A stretch of 64,000 nt of DNA from Paratinospora sagittata (GCA_035771175.1 CM069604.1:16369115-16433114); one strand, 5' to 3'. Shown: positions 21,212 to 32,857, counted from the stretch's first letter. Program-made: numbers and translations. The notes: generated by a model not told the origin, from the sequence alone.

Positions 21212-22755
21212 GTTTCTGATCACAATATCATTTCAATTGACTTCGTAATTTCATAATGTAATAAGCCAAAAATTAAAATAGGAAGTCCTTCTAAATTTTT
21301 CTTTTTTGCCCCAAAAATAAATGAGTGACATAAAATATAAGGCATTAACTGCCACTATCAATCTTGTTTCATTTGCCAATATATTAATTGCTCTTTAAGA
21401 GCCATCAATAATTTATCTCAACCTCTTTTTCTTTATCGAGGCTTAATAAAGATTAATTATTTGGTGATACAACATGTATCCGACCATTGACTTTTTTATT
21501 TCATACGTAATGCAAACACTTTATATTTAATTATTGATTTATTTCATTAACTTTTTCACTTTCTTTGTGTTGCAATAATGATTGTATCATTCCACTTTTG
21601 TAGAATAGTAAATATACTTGAAATATATGACTATAACCATATTTTCAAAAATTGTAATCATCATGGTTCTCGCAATAATCTCAATTATGGCTTTTGCAAT
21701 ATTAATTTTGTTCCAAGATAATGGCCTTTATTTTTTCATCTATTCTCGTGGCCTTTACCATATTCATTTTTAGCCATAATTATGGCATTTGCCATAATTA
21801 TTTTTCACATTCATGATCATGATTATATTTATTTCTTATTCATGATCATTAATTAAAATATTATTCACTTCCGGGAATTGATGATTTTTCATCATTTTTT
21901 TTTTCAAGAAGACTTGAACACCCACTTTATTGCTACATTAATAACATATTTAAGGTGAAAAAAATATTGTCTTCTTTAATATATATTTTTTTTCACATAA
22001 CTTTGATATTGCAATTTGATAATAGAATTTTTGGATCAAAGATCATAATATGCATATTTCTTTGATGTTGCAACTTTAGATGCAACCAATCATAATAAGC
22101 TTCTCAGTCTAGCTTTTGGCTAGATTTTTTTTTTGGTATAACTTCATGTTATAAAATATTTTCTCCACAACCTTTTGTCATATGAATCAAAATATAATAA
22201 TATAGGTTCAAGCTATATGATTTCTCTACGTAGATTGAGACTATGAATAAAATATAAAATAATGTGTACATATATTTTGGTAATATAAAATAACTCAATT
22301 AAATGAAAGAATAAAATGTACAATTTTACCACCAATATACTTTTTCAATTTAGAAAAGTAATCTCCAATTTTAACTTTCATGCTGATAATGTGTTGTAAA
22401 ATAAATAGAGAATCATTACAAATAAATAAATAAAAAGAGACATGCTTGAGAGAAGAAATAAAATAATAGGGGAGAGATTTCATTTTCTTATTGATCTAAA
22501 CCTGTATAAGCCTCATGTACATCTTGTGTATTTTGTTTACAAACCGAACACCTCTTTGTATAGGCTCTTGGCGATAATAAAGGTTAAATTGCATTTACAA
22601 CTCACAAATCAATACTATGGGTTACAAAGTTAATTCCATAACTTGAAATATGTAACTTATAACTAAATACAATAATTACAAAGTAATTTCATGAATTAGA
22701 GGCTATGGAATATCACATAATGGTATTTAAATATATTTATAACAGCTCCGGAATT
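21212..22755. other. AT-rich upstream intergenic DNA
   Basis: No coding sequence or recognisable transposon. It is rich in poly-T and TTATGGCATTTGCC-type words. Short frames at 22295-22483 and 22442-22633 are chance. It probably contains the distal promoter of the gene at 23084. Confidence 0.5.
21777..21800. repeat. Perfect inverted repeat, 11-bp arms
   Basis: Arms TAATTATGGCA and TGCCATAATTA separated by TT. A second palindrome, GCCATAATTATGGC, overlaps its left arm (21773-21786). Function unknown. Confidence 0.7.
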
Positions 22756-22759
22756 ATAA

Positions 22760-22780
22760 CTTTTATATATATATGTGTAT
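22760..22780 (+). promoter_or_regulatory. Putative TATA box of the DUF761 gene
   Basis: 'cttttatatatatatgtg' lies about 310 bases before the start codon. It is followed by a CT-rich stretch (22890-23083, many TCTTC triplets), typical of a plant 5' leader. Position only; the transcription start cannot be fixed from sequence. Confidence 0.45.
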
Positions 22781-23083
22781 ATTTTCAAGAACCTTTTATG
22801 TGTATCCTTCGCTTCAAGGAATATAATTAAGTTATACAGAGGGCTATTTGAGTCATTTGAGTCTGGAATAGAACTGATGCGGAACCTTCAAATTTGCTCA
22901 TCTTCCCCTTCCTCAAACTTTCTCGGCTTTTCTCTTCTTCATCATCTTCTTCTTCTGCTTTAGCTTACTATCTAAGCTTTCTCTCACCCTTCCTTCCCTT
23001 TTTGCCCTTTCCACATTCCTTCTCCTTTGTAATCTCCTCTCCTATATTTTGATTGAAGCTTCTCTTCGTTCCTTCTTCATTCA

Positions 23084-24808
23084 ATGGCAACTTTAGACGA
23101 CGCTTATTATGTCCAACCTCCAGAAATCCCACCTCAAAACCCGCTCCTAAAACACCAACCTAATTATAAGCCTACCAAGTTGTTATACTCCCATTTCCTC
23201 TACAAATCTCTAATAGTCGCAGTTCTCCTTCTCCTGCCACTCTTCCCTTCTTCACAAACCCCTGAATTCATCAACCAAAACATATTCACCAGAAGTTGGG
23301 AACTTGTTCATCTCATCTTCGTTGGTATCGCCGTCTCATACGGCCTATTCAGTCGCAGAATTAACGTCGTAACAGACAAGGAAAACCACCGGCCACGAAT
23401 CGATAATACTCATACCTATGTCTCCAGAATCCTTCAGGTTTCTTCCTTTTTCGACGACGAGGAGCCCGAAAACCTGTCTCGGTATTCCGAAGATAACAAG
23501 ACTTGGAGTTGTCGGTATTCTCGCGAAGACCCTGGAATTTTAGATGACGAGAATAGAAATGAGGATTCTGCTGTTGCCGATGATAAGCTAAGGAGTTGCA
23601 GCAGCGGTGGTAATAAGCAGCAGCTTCTTTTGCCTCTCAGGAGCTTGCGCTCCGATAAGGCAGTCAACAGTAACGGGTATTCGAGGTCTCTTAGCAGGTC
23701 GACGTTCTTAAATCTTAATAAGAACGCTCGATCATCAAGTGGGAGTTTGGATTCTGTTGATTTGGAGAAGTTGAAGGGAAGCGTTGTTCTTCCGTCTCCG
23801 ATTCCATGGCGATCAAGGTCTGCAACGATGGCGAAGAAAGAAGGTGGAGTTGTGAATTCTCCTCGTCCATCAATCGAGGAAAGTAGTTGTTGGTCTTTTC
23901 CGGTGATCACCAATTCTTCTATGTCACCTTCACCGAAGAATCTCTCCCCTCCTTCACCCCCTCATTCACCGGAAATTCGAGCCAAGAACGTTTACAGGTC
24001 TCCACCGCCACCACCGCCGGCCCCACAGCGTCCCTTTGTTTATAAAAGACCTCCACCAGCCACAACGAGGTCTAGTACTTGTACTTGTGTCTTTCCATCT
24101 CAGAGTAGTAGTACTATGACTTCTGAAGAATTGAAGGATTTGAGCAGAAACAGTACTTGCAGTAAAGATGCGCCAGTATGTAGTACAAGCAACGGAAAGC
24201 TGAGGCTGGATCCTTTGAAATCAGAAGCGCAATCGAGAGGCAATGTTGAAGTTTCGACACTGATGATGAGGAAAAACTCATCAGCTGGACCAATACGAGA
24301 AAAAGATCCAGTCGTTGAAACACCGAAGGTGAAGAAGGAATTTAAAGGAGATAACAAGGAAATTGAACAAGTGTACTTGAAGGAAAAAATAGGAAGCAAG
24401 AAGACAGGAGGAGGATTTTATCAACCTAGGTCGATGCGCAGTAGTGATGAAAGAGTGATCAGTTGCGAGAACACCACCATCCCTGCTGGATCGGAACAGA
24501 GGTTCACGAGCAGTAGGTACGAAGCAGCGGAAGAGAAGAAAGAAATTGGTGACAAGTTGGTTATTGTTGAATCTTATGAAGAGGATGATTCGGATGGCGA
24601 GGCCGAAGAGCACCACCAAGCTGCTGGAAGCTCAAACGCGGTACAAGAAATTAATAACACTACTACTACTAGTCATGAGGATGTGAATGAAGTTGATAAG
24701 AAGGCTGATGAGTTCATAGCCAGGTTTAGAGAGCAGATTAGACTTCAGAGGATTGAGTCTATAAAGAGATCAAGCCGACAGCATAACCTTCGAAACTCTG
24801 CCAACTAA
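23084..24808 (+). CDS. DUF761-family membrane-anchored protein (host gene)
   Basis: A single-exon frame of 574 residues, the only intact host gene seen. Residues about 41-56 (SLIVAVLLLLPLF) and 72-90 (WELVHLIFVGIAVSYGLFS) are hydrophobic and likely span the membrane, as in DUF4408/DUF761 proteins. The middle is Ser- and charge-rich and disordered. A proline-rich stretch lies at about 283-330 (SPPSPPHSP, PPPPPPAP). The C-terminus (residues about 536-562, EVDKKADEFIARFREQIRLQR) is the DUF761 motif. Plant relatives are annotated as cotton-fibre or hydroxyproline-rich-like proteins; the molecular role is unknown. Start chosen: first ATG, context caATGGca, after a CT-rich leader. Flanked by LTR-B 1.9 kb upstream and a MITE 0.6 kb downstream. 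Confidence 0.92.
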   Translation: MATLDDAYYVQPPEIPPQNPLLKHQPNYKPTKLLYSHFLYKSLIVAVLLLLPLFPSSQTPEFINQNIFTRSWELVHLIFVGIAVSYGLFSRRINVVTDKENHRPRIDNTHTYVSRILQVSSFFDDEEPENLSRYSEDNKTWSCRYSREDPGILDDENRNEDSAVADDKLRSCSSGGNKQQLLLPLRSLRSDKAVNSNGYSRSLSRSTFLNLNKNARSSSGSLDSVDLEKLKGSVVLPSPIPWRSRSATMAKKEGGVVNSPRPSIEESSCWSFPVITNSSMSPSPKNLSPPSPPHSPEIRAKNVYRSPPPPPPAPQRPFVYKRPPPATTRSSTCTCVFPSQSSSTMTSEELKDLSRNSTCSKDAPVCSTSNGKLRLDPLKSEAQSRGNVEVSTLMMRKNSSAGPIREKDPVVETPKVKKEFKGDNKEIEQVYLKEKIGSKKTGGGFYQPRSMRSSDERVISCENTTIPAGSEQRFTSSRYEAAEEKKEIGDKLVIVESYEEDDSDGEAEEHHQAAGSSNAVQEINNTTTTSHEDVNEVDKKADEFIARFREQIRLQRIESIKRSSRQHNLRNSAN

Positions 24809-25424
24809 ATTTAGCTCCAAAGCTTCTTCTTCTTAATTCATACAAGATCGAATCCAAATTTATCTTCTATTTTCCTATTAACTTTCTTATTTTTCACCAG
24901 AATATTAGAGCTTTTAAAATTTTTTCCCATCCATCATCAAGGTTAGCACGCTCTACGTCTCATTGTAATTTTGTTGTTATAATAGGTTTTTTTCTCCTTT
25001 TTTTTAAAAAAACTTTCACCAGGAAATAGTTTTGCACGGTCTACATTAATTTCATCATTGTAACTGGTGTTATCATAGTTTTCGTTACTTTTCTTTTCAT
25101 TACTGCTGCTATATGTAAAACATACAGAAATGAGTTCATAAAGTTAGAATAGTATTTTCTCTCTTTTTTTTTTTTTTACTATATATATCAATGACAATGC
25201 ATTGAACTAGAGATAAGCAGGACCCAATAAGTGAGTACGTTCATTAGTGGGGTTAAGTGATCTTATTGGTGGGGCGTGTGGTCCTGTACCAACTTCTGTA
25301 GCATTCACCCTCAAAATGGCACATTGAAAAAACTTCAACATGTAAGTGACTACTACTAGCTATAATCACCGGGATTTTGAGTTAGATTGCCACAAAAAAT
25401 TAAAAAATGTCATTTTGAAACAGA
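24809..25424. other. 3' untranslated region and intergenic DNA
   Basis: AT-rich, with poly-T runs at 25161-25178. The 3' UTR of the DUF761 gene must lie in the first few hundred bases. I see no canonical AATAAA close to the stop, which is common in plants. No other gene. Confidence 0.5.
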
Positions 25425-25700
25425 AATAATGACCTATTTTTCATAAGTTGACCAGTCAACGCCTAATGAGCAGATGACGTGGAGCCATGTGAATCCCGGG
25501 TCTGTTGACGAGGAAATTCCATACTGAAGGCGCCTTTAGTACAAAAAATGCGCCTTTAATATAAAATCTTATTTGTACTGAAGGTGTCTTTTGAGAAGAC
25601 GCCTTCATAACATTTCCTCGTTAGCAAATCTGAGATTCACGTGGCGCCATGTTATCTGCTAACTAAACGTTAACTGGTTAACTTACGAAAAATGGATGTC
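25425..25700. mobile_element. Foldback MITE, MULE-like
   Basis: Two arms of about 125 bases are inverted copies. The left has 'gttgaccagtcaacg', 'agcagatgacgtgg', 'acgaggaaatt' and 'gaaggcgcctt'. The right has 'aaggtgtctt', 'acatttcctcgtt', 'cacgtggcgcc' and 'gttaactggttaac'. The words resemble the terminal repeats of the Pack-MULE at 46516 ('cgcccagtcagc', 'gcgccacgtggg', 'aagacgtctt'), so it may be a distant non-autonomous MULE. Outer ends and target duplication are not resolved. Confidence 0.6.
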
Positions 25701-26243
25701 CTAAAATCATGTATACTCATCATTTTTCATATGAGAAATAAAAAATTGTTTTAGCAACCTTTATGGCACCATTTCATTATGTCCTCCAACCGTGGGTAAA
25801 TGAGAGCACTAATAACCCTTGAACAACCTCACAGAGTAAGTTATAATAGGTATAGGACAAATTAGAAGTACTTTAGAACACTAGTCAATATACCATATGA
25901 AATATGAAAAGAAAAATGCTAAACCTACGCCCCCGTCGACATCATTTCTCAATTCTTAGTGATGTGGCAAATGCCACCTAGATGTCACTTAACCATTTTT
26001 CTTTTTTAATTATGAGCACGTTCATTTATTTCCCTTCGTTAATGTTCTTTCCATTTTTTCCCTTTAATTCTTTTTTTATCATTAATCACAAACTTAGAGA
26101 AATTAGATAGGCCGCTAGATGTTCCAAAAAATGAGTAGAAAAAATTGTAATTTTTTTCTCAAAAAACAAATATATAAATATGAAATAAATGACTATTTGA
26201 TAATTAAATATTTTCTATAACAATGCGGGTAATTGTATAGGTG
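25701..26243. other. Intergenic DNA, nothing recognised
   Basis: AT-rich DNA without a supported gene or repeat, running up to the hAT target site. Confidence 0.5.
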
Positions 26244-26739
26244 CATCTAATTAGGGGTGGCAAAAAAGTGGGTTTGGATACAAAACGATACAGACAACAC
26301 TTGATAGTAACGAACTTATTGCATATTCGTACTCAGTTCGCTTTTAAAATGGACACGATTTTCTTGTCTATACCCGTTTGTTTTTAAAAAAGGGCTACTC
26401 ATTTTGTCCAATTTTTATAATTTTCTTTTTTGGAAAAATATTTAATAAATTTTAAAATAACATAAATAATTTACAAAATCATAAAATTTCTTATTTCAAA
26501 GTGAAACAACTATTAACTCATTTTATCATTTTACGAATATTAATGATCAATCAATAAATATTTCTTATTTAATTATATATACAAAAGTTTTGAAATATTT
26601 ATATTTTTAATGTTATATAATTAAATTTAATTACTATAAATAGTATTAATCTTATTAAATAGTGTATTTAAATAAGTATCTATATACATTAAAGTATAAT
26701 TGATAAGTAGGTACACTACAAGAAAAATAACTTTTACTA

Positions 26740-27180
26740 ACGAAATTTAATCGTAAGTAAAAGTCCAAAATTCGTAAGTAAAAGAATTACTTACGACTTT
26801 TGTTGTTATTGTCACGAAATTGGTTTCGTAAGTAAATCACCGTAAGTAAAAGTTTCAGTCACGAAAAAACAAATCGTGAGTAAAAGTTATGTTTTACTTA
26901 CGAAAAATAATCGTGAGTAAAAGTTATTTTCGTGACTAAAAGGTGACAAAAATGAAACAGTTCTGCACTTTTGCTTACAATTAATATCGTAAGTAAAAGT
27001 ATTAAATTCGTAAGTAAAAGGTTAGGTTTCACTTTTACTTACAATTAAATTCGTAAGTAAAAGCAAAAGGTTATGTAAGTAAAACTTTTGTTTCGTGACT
27101 AAAAGTTGACAAAAATATAACAAATCTACATTTTTACTTACAATAAAATTCGTAAGTAAAAGTAAAAAATTAACTACTAA
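26740..27180. repeat. Left subterminal repeats of the CACTA
   Basis: More than ten copies of CGTAAGTAAAAG or its complement CTTTTACTTACG, in direct and inverted order. In CACTA elements such subterminal words are binding sites for the TNPA-type protein. Confidence 0.82.
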
Positions 27181-27641
27181 ATATCATACGAAGCTATAAA
27201 ATAACAAAATAGCTAATAAAATAATTTTTGATAATATTTTTTGAATTTTAATTTTTACAAATAATAAGAATTAATAATAAAAAATTAACAATAGAAGGAA
27301 TGAAGATTAATTTCATTCATCAAAATTATAATTTTTACAACTAAAAAGTTGTGAAGTAGTATGTACAGAAAATGAAAATTTGCACAAGTCAAAATTTGCA
27401 AAAGTAACAAAATGTATTAACATGTCTATCATGCAAACAAACAATAACTAAGATGTGGTCTGTCGAAGTCAATAATGATGGCGGCAAGATATCCTCTTTG
27501 AACTGACGAACGTCATCCTCAATACTTGTAACCCTAAGTTTTGTCACTAGATGCTTCATCTCCATGTTGTTCCGATCTCATGAAGATCCATGTGTACATG
27601 AGAAAGCTCTTCATATTTTTTTTCATAAGCCTTTTGCCTTC

Positions 27642-28875
27642 TTAACATGTCCTTTCCGATAACCGGTGCAATAGCTCTTTCAATTGTGGCAGGACATGTG
27701 AAGCACTAAAATCTGGTCCAATCCGCGTACAAATTTCTATGAGTGTTGTAGCAGCAACCTAGCCAAAAGCAAACAGACGTTGTTACTAACTTAACACAGT
27801 CTACAATAGTTACCTAAAAGAATCAGTTTTGGAGAGCACTTTATCTTCAATTTCTGAAGTAGAGTTCCCAACATAGCAAACAAAGACAAAAGGATCTGTG
27901 TTCACTATAGGGCTCTCCAAGTAGCCAATCCAGCTGTTCCTCCACAAACAGAAAGATTTTGCAAACCCCACTTTATCAGGAGAAATACTTTTAACAAGGA
28001 AATTCCATCTTACCTCATAAATCATCAGGCTTTTATCATTTTTAACAAGAGCACACCAGTTTGCAATTATAAACAAGCAATATGAACCACCAAACAACTA
28101 TGTAGCCGAATGGGACAGCAAAAAAAACTAAAACTGTGATGTGTAAAGTACCTCAAGCACTGGAAGGTCCAAATGTGACTGCTTGAGAACTTGAACATGG
28201 AGACAACTTCCATCCTATAAGAACATGATAGATTAGACATTTTCCAAGAACTCAAATAGGTATGATAATGTCCAATAGCAAAAGATAAAAATAAGAATAT
28301 TTACTTGAACGAGCTCCTGGACGATCAATGAGCCAAATGTATCAATTCTAACCAGGACATCAATTCCATCAGCACAAAGTCCTTTTCCAAAACAGTGAAT
28401 CAGGGGCAAGAGTGTCTGGATCAAGACTTAAAAATTAAAGAATAATCAGAAACACATCTTACTTTTTTAAAAATGAAAAATCTTCGTACTTTCCAGTCAA
28501 TAGAACAATCACAATGTAATACACTAAAAATCACACCTGATGAAATGTAACTGATACTCCCAAATTCTTATGAGTCGAAACTGACAAATTTGCAACAACT
28601 AGTGGATGCATCATCTCTAGATATGCCTGTATACCAACTCGATTCCACAACTCACGAACGAATGAATCTTGAAGTAGAGAAGCCTTTAAATGTGAATAAT
28701 CTACAGCCTGAAATGAATTCCCATTAAGTAGGTAGTTAAAAAGCAATGTACACTAATTGTAATTCATACTAGCCTGCAGAATATTCTGGATGGCAGGCAA
28801 GATCAAAGTCTTTATCGCCTGAGGTTTCAAGCACTTCATGAACTCAAACAATGAAGATGGTTGCAATCGCATTTT
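27642..28875 (-). pseudogene. Captured exons of a GFS12-like BEACH/WD40 gene (inside CACTA)
   Basis: Five consecutive exons on the minus strand: about 28875-28774 (SSLFEFMKCLKPQ, IKTLILPAIQ), 28707-28537 (AVDYSHLKASLLQDSFV, LWNRVGIQAYLE), 28415-28305 (LLPLIHCFGKGLCADGIDVL), 28214-28152 (DGSCLHVQVLKQSH) and 27758-27642 (VAATTLIEICTRIGPDF, then TGT TAA). All junctions are phase 0. Acceptors are AG; donors GT, except GC after the first. The second to fourth exons are 171, 111 and 63 bp. The spliced wording recalls plant GFS12, a BEACH/WD40 protein with a kinase-like region used in vacuolar and endosomal trafficking. That identity is from memory. The fragment lacks its start and end and stops at 27642, so it is a captured piece, not a working gene. 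Confidence 0.72.
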
Positions 28876-31259
28876 GATTTATCCTTAAATATATTGCTCT
28901 CAATAAAACCGTGGCCACGTTTAACTCAAATAAGAGTATCCCAAAATTGCAGTACTAGAATTTTTAATCAGCAAATTTGGCACTTATGTTGCAATTTTGA
29001 TCTTGTAAAATCTTTATAGTTCAATAAAAGGAAGCCTTGGAAACAAGAGGAATACCAGGAGCAACACAAGAAACAGGAGAAAAATTGAGCAATTGAGAAT
29101 TAGAAGAGGAAGCTTTATCAGCAAAGGAAAACTGAACTCATCAAACACTTGAATATGGGTTTTTTTCCAACACTATGAATCAAGCATATAAACAACAAAG
29201 CATCATCAAAGAAAGCACGTGCTTTCCAACAAAACAAGCCAATTTCCCTAGGGAATTCACAAGCCTAGGAATGGATTTGGATTTGAGTGGAAAATAAGTG
29301 AACAACATAGAAGGTTCTGTCTAGGAACAAGTTAGTTTAAAATTAAAAAGGCTCTACTACATACATACGATGGTTGTCAAAGCTTAAGCATGGATCAACA
29401 TAATTCTCACCATTACAAGAATAAGAAGCAAAAGTGTTTGGTTTTGGACCATAGAACCAGTACTTGAATGCCTGAAGCAAATAAATTGAAGCTAAACAAG
29501 GCTAAACCAAACTAAGAAAAGATAATTGATAAAGGTCACAAACACATAGATTCATTCAATGTTCTATTGGTACCATTGTTGTTGAATTTATCAGGACCAA
29601 GTCCTGATCTAAAAGTGTATTCATTTACTTGTACTGGTTTTTCTTCTTACACAACCTGCATTGACAGTTTGACACAATGTTCTCTAAGCACAAAGCAGGC
29701 AAATTCTAGTTTGTGGGGCAAAGTTTGAACATGGAAATCCAAGGGTGTAAACATGGATGATACCAGAAAGCAAGAAAAAACATAATATTGTATCCATGGC
29801 AGCATATACTTTTACTTGAATTATTTCAGAGGATATGCCCTCAAATAAGGATTATTGAGCGATTTTACCGAGAGGACTGAACAAAAACCACCAAGAGATA
29901 TACGCTTATAGCAGGAAATATGAAAAGAAAGTGCGAGAAACTTTACAACATGAATTTCAGATTAAAATCAGTTACCCTTTCAAGGGGCATAGGAGAAAAG
30001 AAGCACTTAATTTGTGTCATGTAGTGAAGGGATTTTGATTCTGAAATTTCAGTTGAATCCCAGAGATAATATGAACATGTCTTTCGCAATAAAAAAACAT
30101 GACTTTTTTCAAGAAAGACTTCTGAGCACTTTTCCATAATTCGAGCAAGAAAATGATTTTGAGCATTTTTCCATAATTCGGCAAGAAGAGAATTTCCAAC
30201 TTGGGTATTATTATATTAAGATTGCAAGCACTTGACAAACAAAAGCGCAATTCATCATTCTCTAAAATTAAACCAAAAAAAAAAACTATATTTCCTTACA
30301 TTACAAATTGTTTCATACCTCAATTATTCCACAGAAACGCCGGTAATCAGATTAAACGGTGCAAAAAAGCTACCTGAATTTCCGACTTCTTACTGTATAG
30401 CTTGGATTAATAAAAATGGAAAAGAAATAGAAAATAAAAACAAAATTTTATTTTGTGTTCAAGAAAAACCTTCAATTCCAGGTTCAAATCACCGGACTCT
30501 AACCAAGAACTAAATCCAAACTAAACCTCACAAAATTAAAAGAACTCTCAGATTCTCTCAACAACATCTCCAAAAAATAAATCAACTGAAAAACACTCCA
30601 AAAACAATCAGAATCCCCAATCGCCTACCACATTAATACCCCAAACGACCCAAAATCACCAAAAATCCATCAAATCAAATCTCTTCCAAAAAAAAATGAA
30701 TAACAATCAGAAGAAGAAGAAAGAAGAGAATAATAATACCTTGCAAGAACAACAGATCCAAAGCATCAGTTTTTCCCTTCTCTTTTGCCTGTATAAAAGA
30801 TTAGAACAAAAAGATTAACATTTCAACAAGAAAATGCGAGAGAGAGACGCATAAAAGCATAAACCACTTCGCACGCCTTCACATCACTTCGCACGCATAA
30901 AAGCATAAGCTCAATATAAGGAAAGAAGACAAAACCTGCTCAGAAATGTTTGGCGCAGAAATGTTTGGCGCAAGAGATGAAACAGGGGAAAGAAGCGGAG
31001 CGCAGAAATGTTTGGCGCAAGAGAAAACCTGCTCAGAGTTTTCGCTAACGCTGCCTCAACCAGAGAGAATGAGAGGGAAAGAAGCGAAAGAGATGAAATT
31101 GGGGAAAGAAGAGGAGCGCAGAAATGTTTGGCGCCCTGCTCGTGCTCGTGCTCGTCTTCTTCGCTATAGTTTTCGCTAACGATGCCTCAATCAACAAAAT
31201 GAGAGGGGAAAGAAGCGAAATAGATGAAACAGGGAAAAAAGGGGTTCGCGCGGGCGGGA
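28876..31259. other. CACTA interior without recognised genes
   Basis: AT-rich DNA, possibly further intron or promoter sequence of the captured gene. 30946-31150 has three or four direct repeats of 'cagaaatgtttggcgc', which create spurious frames at 30946-31179 and 31124-31372. 30860-30910 repeats 'cacttcgcacgc'. Frames at 29943-30513 are chance. Confidence 0.5.
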
Positions 31260-31435
31260 TGAAATTTAATATTTTTACTTACGATAAATATAGTTTTACT
31301 TACGACATAAAACGCGTAAGTAAATATTATCTTTTAACAACGACTTTTGTTTACAATTTAAAAAAATCGTGAGTAAAAAACGGTTTTACTTACGAAAATT
31401 AAAATCGCTACTAAAGGTCTCGTGACCAAAAATAT
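31260..31435. repeat. Right subterminal repeats of the CACTA
   Basis: Words TTTTACTTACGA and CGTAAGTAAA recur, complementary to the left subterminal zone, up to the right terminal inverted repeat. Confidence 0.78.
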
Positions 31436-32833
31436 TTTTTCTTGTAGTGGTATTTAGTATGTGTTTTGGAGCATGTTTTAGATGAATTTTATGGTGTTTA
31501 GTTCATATATTACGTTAGTTTATCATAAATTAGGTTATTTGATACTTTTGTCAAGTTTTGGTATTTTTGCATTATTTCAGTTTGAATTTTTATAGGTTAG
31601 TTCATGAGATTATAAAAGGATGATACTCACTTAATTTAGATTATTTTGAAGGTGTTTTGATGTGCTTAAAGTTGATTTGGAAGTTGGAAACACGTTGCAT
31701 AAAGTTTGAACAAAGATATACGTGTATATCAAATAAAAAAGCATGGAAATTTGGCTAAGTCCACAAGTCAATGGTTGGGTGCCGCGGTGTCCAGGATGGG
31801 CGCCACAGTGCCCAGGTCGTGCAATGGTGGTGGAGCAAAATAGTGTGTGGGCGTCGCGGTTCCGGGCCTCGACAAATTTTAGAAAGTTTCTTATTTCGGG
31901 TGTTCGAGCCATAACCTCCTCAATACAACTCCAAATTGGACGTGATTTGTTTCTATGGACTCATGATTATAAATAGAACATTATGAAGAGGATAGAGTGG
32001 AGAACAAAGGCAAGACGACTAGGGTTTGAAGCAAAGAAGAAGATCAAGCTTGAAGATTGTTGAAGATTCTCCTACACTTCTCTACCTTCTACCTTACTTT
32101 TCTGGGTTTAGATTTATGTTCATCATGTTATTTCATGTTTTTATATCTTTAGTTATGAACTAAATCCTTTATCTAGAGGTGTAGATTGATCCAAACTTAA
32201 TACTATGCTTTAAGTTTTATTGTTTGATTATCATCAATAAAGTTGCTAGTTTATTTATGTTTTTCTGAGTTTAATGCTTTTAATCCCTAAGCCAAGGATT
32301 GAATGATTCTAAACTTGAAATAGGTGCCCGAGAGGGGGTATTTTGGGTTGGAACAAATAAGATGTAACTTGGGTGATCGTGAGACCGAGAAGAGATCAAA
32401 ATATCCCTTGAAGCCATTGAAGAGAATCACAGATCTTAATGAGTTGTTAGAGTTTTGGGTTTTCATTGAAAGAGTAAAACCTAGGGTTCTAATAACATGT
32501 TCTAGCTGGTGCTCAAGAAAGGGAGTTAGAGAAGTTAGGATTTTCGGCTTATAGACGAGGAAATTGCATTGATGATAATCCCATATTCATGCATAGTTGA
32601 GAGGGCGGTGAGATTGAACCTCTAGACATTTTTATTATTGATTTCTTTGATTTTATATTGCATTAATTTAGTTGTTTAATTCACTCAATCACTCGATTTC
32701 GATTGTTTAGATAAAGTTAGCATTAGGAACATTATAGCTAGTGTTAGTAATAATCCTAGAGGACAACAACCTGATTTACTTATCGATATATATTATAACT
32801 TGACGCCGTGCACTTGCGATTTTGCACACAACA

Positions 32834-32857
32834 ATTTTTTTGCGCCATTGCCTGGGA
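32834..32857 (+). other. Primer-binding site (Asp tRNA type)
   Basis: After the LTR end ACAACA comes 'attttttTGCGCCATTGCCTGGG', close to the TGGCGCCGTTGCCGGGG site used by Athila/Tat elements. It supports the lineage call and the LTR boundary. Confidence 0.8.

Larger units (their letters stand above)
26714..31449. mobile_element. Non-autonomous CACTA transposon with captured gene exons
   Basis: Ends CACTACAAGAAAAATA (26714) and, inverted, CACTACAAGAAAAAAT (to 31449). The target duplication is GTA (26711-26713, 31450-31452), the usual 3 bp. The 3' LTR carries the empty site TAG-GTA-TTTAG at 39470-39480. Subterminal zones are packed with GTAAGTAAAAG words in both orientations. No transposase (TNPA/TNPD) is seen in 4.7 kb. 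The interior holds exons of a host gene on the minus strand. It inserted after the Athila element. Confidence 0.92.
26701..32833 (+). mobile_element. Athila-type 5' LTR, interrupted by CACTA
   Basis: 26701-26713 plus 31453-32833 make a continuous LTR of about 1394 bases. The region 31463-32833 aligns with 41984-42397 and 44879-45856 of the 3' LTR ('gagcatgttttag', 'gggtgccgcggtgtcc', 'agggtttgaagc', 'cctagaggac'). It shows the uninterrupted target sites of two insertions in the 3' LTR: TTTTG at 31464-31468 and CGGGC at 31863-31867. The frame 32324-32554 has a twin at 45335-45565; it is LTR sequence, not a gene. Confidence 0.87.

Noticed and set aside
23434..23913. 159-codon minus-strand frame within the DUF761 gene
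   Set aside because: Shadow of the Ser-rich coding sequence; no features of its own.
27810..28097. 95-codon minus-strand frame in the CACTA
   Set aside because: It lies in the intron between two captured exons with good splice signals; no recognisable domain.
30946..31372. Two frames with Arg-rich sequence near the CACTA right end
   Set aside because: Generated by direct repeats of 'cagaaatgtttggcgc' and subterminal repeats.
32324..32554. 76-codon frame conserved in both Athila LTRs (also 45335-45565)
   Set aside because: Conservation is explained by LTR duplication at insertion; start and frame are not otherwise gene-like.
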